Shown here: positions 32,047-32,986 of the stretch, piece after piece
Layout: every line of letters starts with the position of its first letter
How positions within the stretch are numbered: the stretch's first letter is position 1
Source: Pleurocapsaceae cyanobacterium CSU_1_1
GTDB taxonomy: Bacteria; Cyanobacteriota; Cyanobacteriia; Cyanobacteriales; Xenococcaceae
Assembly (NCBI GenBank): GCA_012034765.1
Contig: JAAUOU010000048.1
Coordinates: 1 to 32,986, forward strand
Length of the DNA stretch: 32,986 nt
Direction of reading: 5' to 3'
Made by a program: the position numbers and the translations under genes
The notes under the pieces: generated by a model
The model's input: only the letters and a program-made list of their open reading frames with translations
What the model was told of the DNA's origin: nothing
Databases searched by the model: none

Positions 32047-32986
32047 TTAACTCTTCGAGTATAACGCTGGCTTCTGAAAACCTCGCAAGGCAGTCAGAAC
32101 TAGTTTTGAGGTACTATTAGTAGTAGATGTGACCACTACGGGATTCCCTTTACACCGTTTTATAGTGGGGAACAAGTCCAGCCCCACTCTCTTGACATTG
32201 ATAGAGGCTGAAATGTCTCTATCAATCAAAGGTTTAATCTTTCATCCCAATATTCTCGAACACTTGTGTCGGTAAAGACGAACTCGTCTTTGTAAGGCAG
32301 CAGCATAGAGGTGTATTGTGGATTCACAGGTATTACCAAAGCTCCAGCTTTTTCAGCTTTGAACTTCAGTATGTTGAAAAAATTGCCGAACGCAGCATCA
32401 GCCCAAGACTTGTTAAGTCCTGATTTAGCCGACTGTCCATTGTGCAGGTATTTTCCATCACTATCCTGTTTGGGTTTATTTCTTCGACTCAACCCAGAAA
32501 GATTGAGTTTTTCGTGAAAGAAAACTTTTTTGCCCATATTCAGTAGCGCGTGGACAGTATTGTAAGCATGGTCAATTCTTGCTCTAGCTATTTGTTGATG
32601 TATCTTAGCCTCCCGCTTGGCTAGTTTGCGACGCTGTTTGCTGCCCTTTTTCTTAGTAGCTTTGCGCTCCGATATCTTAGCCAACTTGTCTTGAGACTTT
32701 CTGAACGATTTAAGACTAGGGAGCTTAACACCTTCGCTAGTAGCCAGATAATCATCTTCATACAGTACCGCATCCATCCCCAAGGAATTACTCCAACTAG
32801 GAATAATATTGGGTTTGAAGTCAGGTATATGCGAAGCGGTATCCTTTAGGACGGAATTATCCTGAAGCCTCAAATTAATGTACCAGCCGTCAGTTTTTCT
32901 TAATTATCTGAGCTTGCTTTAATACTGCACCGTCAGGTAAAGGGCGATGATGTCGTACATTAAACCTGCCCTAATTTTTGGCAATG
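32047..32986 (-). pseudogene. tnpB: TnpB (IS200/IS605-type RNA-guided nuclease), frameshifted and incomplete
   Basis: A decayed tnpB running off the right edge of the window. The readable body (32873-32226) has the RuvC parts: MDAVLYEDDYLATSEG with the first Asp, FFHEKLNLSGL with the Glu, and, in another frame, DRDISASINVKRVGLDLFPT with the last Asp. The frame breaks after RLNL at about 32230, where one extra T would restore it. It also breaks upstream at a run of five T (plus strand 32894-32898), where one base fewer would join KK to TDGWYINLRLQDNSV. The region usually holding the four-cysteine zinc finger reads QYTSMLLPYKDEFVFTDTSV with no cysteines. A copy of the dispersed short repeat is inserted in frame. 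No tnpA is seen. Confidence 0.85.
32831..32852. repeat. Dispersed short repeat copy inside tnpB
   Basis: GCGAAGC, GG, TATCCTTTAGGAC on the plus strand matches the copy in the GT2 gene (10493-10514) base for base over most of its length. Read in the tnpB direction it encodes LKDTASHI between LQDNSV and PDFKPN, where homologues as I recall them have no insert. Confidence 0.75.

Overview
The window looks like a chromosomal segment of a cyanobacterium. The octamer GCGATCGC (HIP1) recurs in genes and gaps (for example at 675-682). The gene content is that of an oxygenic phototroph: a CcsA/CcsB-type cytochrome c assembly factor, Ycf39, a phycobiliprotein-like protein, UDP-sulfoquinovose synthase, a plastid-lipid-associated (PAP/fibrillin) protein, sucrose-phosphate phosphatase, the carboxysome shell protein CcmP and NdhO. 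Abundant short dispersed repeats and many glycosyltransferases would fit a large-genome, sheath-forming lineage, but the genus is a guess.

Layout. 1-157 holds a tandem cluster of a short dispersed repeat. 158-4330 (minus) carries the cytochrome c assembly gene and an adjacent GT4/GT39 pair. 4492-6226 (plus) encodes a PagL-like outer-membrane deacylase and a Tat-exported aldo/keto reductase. 6416-8340 (minus) is a compact AraC-family regulator, DUF2834 and ferric-reductase-like set. 8607-10073 (minus) is an SDR enzyme split by a CIA30 domain, resembling plant HCF173. 10216-11292 is a GT2 enzyme and 11662-13137 a GH57 hydrolase. 13199-15630 contains a phycobiliprotein-like gene, a divergent HEAT-repeat gene (IaiH/lyase-like) and ycf39. 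15730-18454 holds an EamA transporter, a DUF1816 protein and a PAP/fibrillin protein. 18524-23239 is a minus-strand run: sqdB, an ExoA-like GT2, then a GT2 and a GT4 that are each split by a one-base change in a run of six A/T. 23719-28073 encodes a TVP38/TMEM64 membrane protein, a Met-rich zinc-ribbon protein, sucrose-phosphate phosphatase, CcmP, a pentapeptide-repeat protein and NdhO. 28463-31981 is one 1172-residue gene: signal peptide, PstS-like binding domain, 10-residue tandem repeats, one membrane segment and a tail of about 680 acidic residues. The right edge is a decayed tnpB.

How the parts relate. Several genes serve photosynthetic membranes: SQDG lipid, Ycf39 and an HCF173-like protein for photosystem II, NdhO for NDH-1, CcmP for the carboxysome, and cytochrome c assembly. 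A second theme is the cell surface: four or five glycosyltransferases, the PagL-like enzyme and the binding-domain protein.

No complete novel system such as a CRISPR array or defence island was found. The most unusual items are the giant binding-domain protein with its acidic tail, short repeats that have become part of coding sequences (tnpB, a GT2 gene, sucrose-phosphate phosphatase), perfect or near-perfect palindromes lying exactly in two convergent gaps, and the paired frameshifts in the glycosyltransferase cluster.
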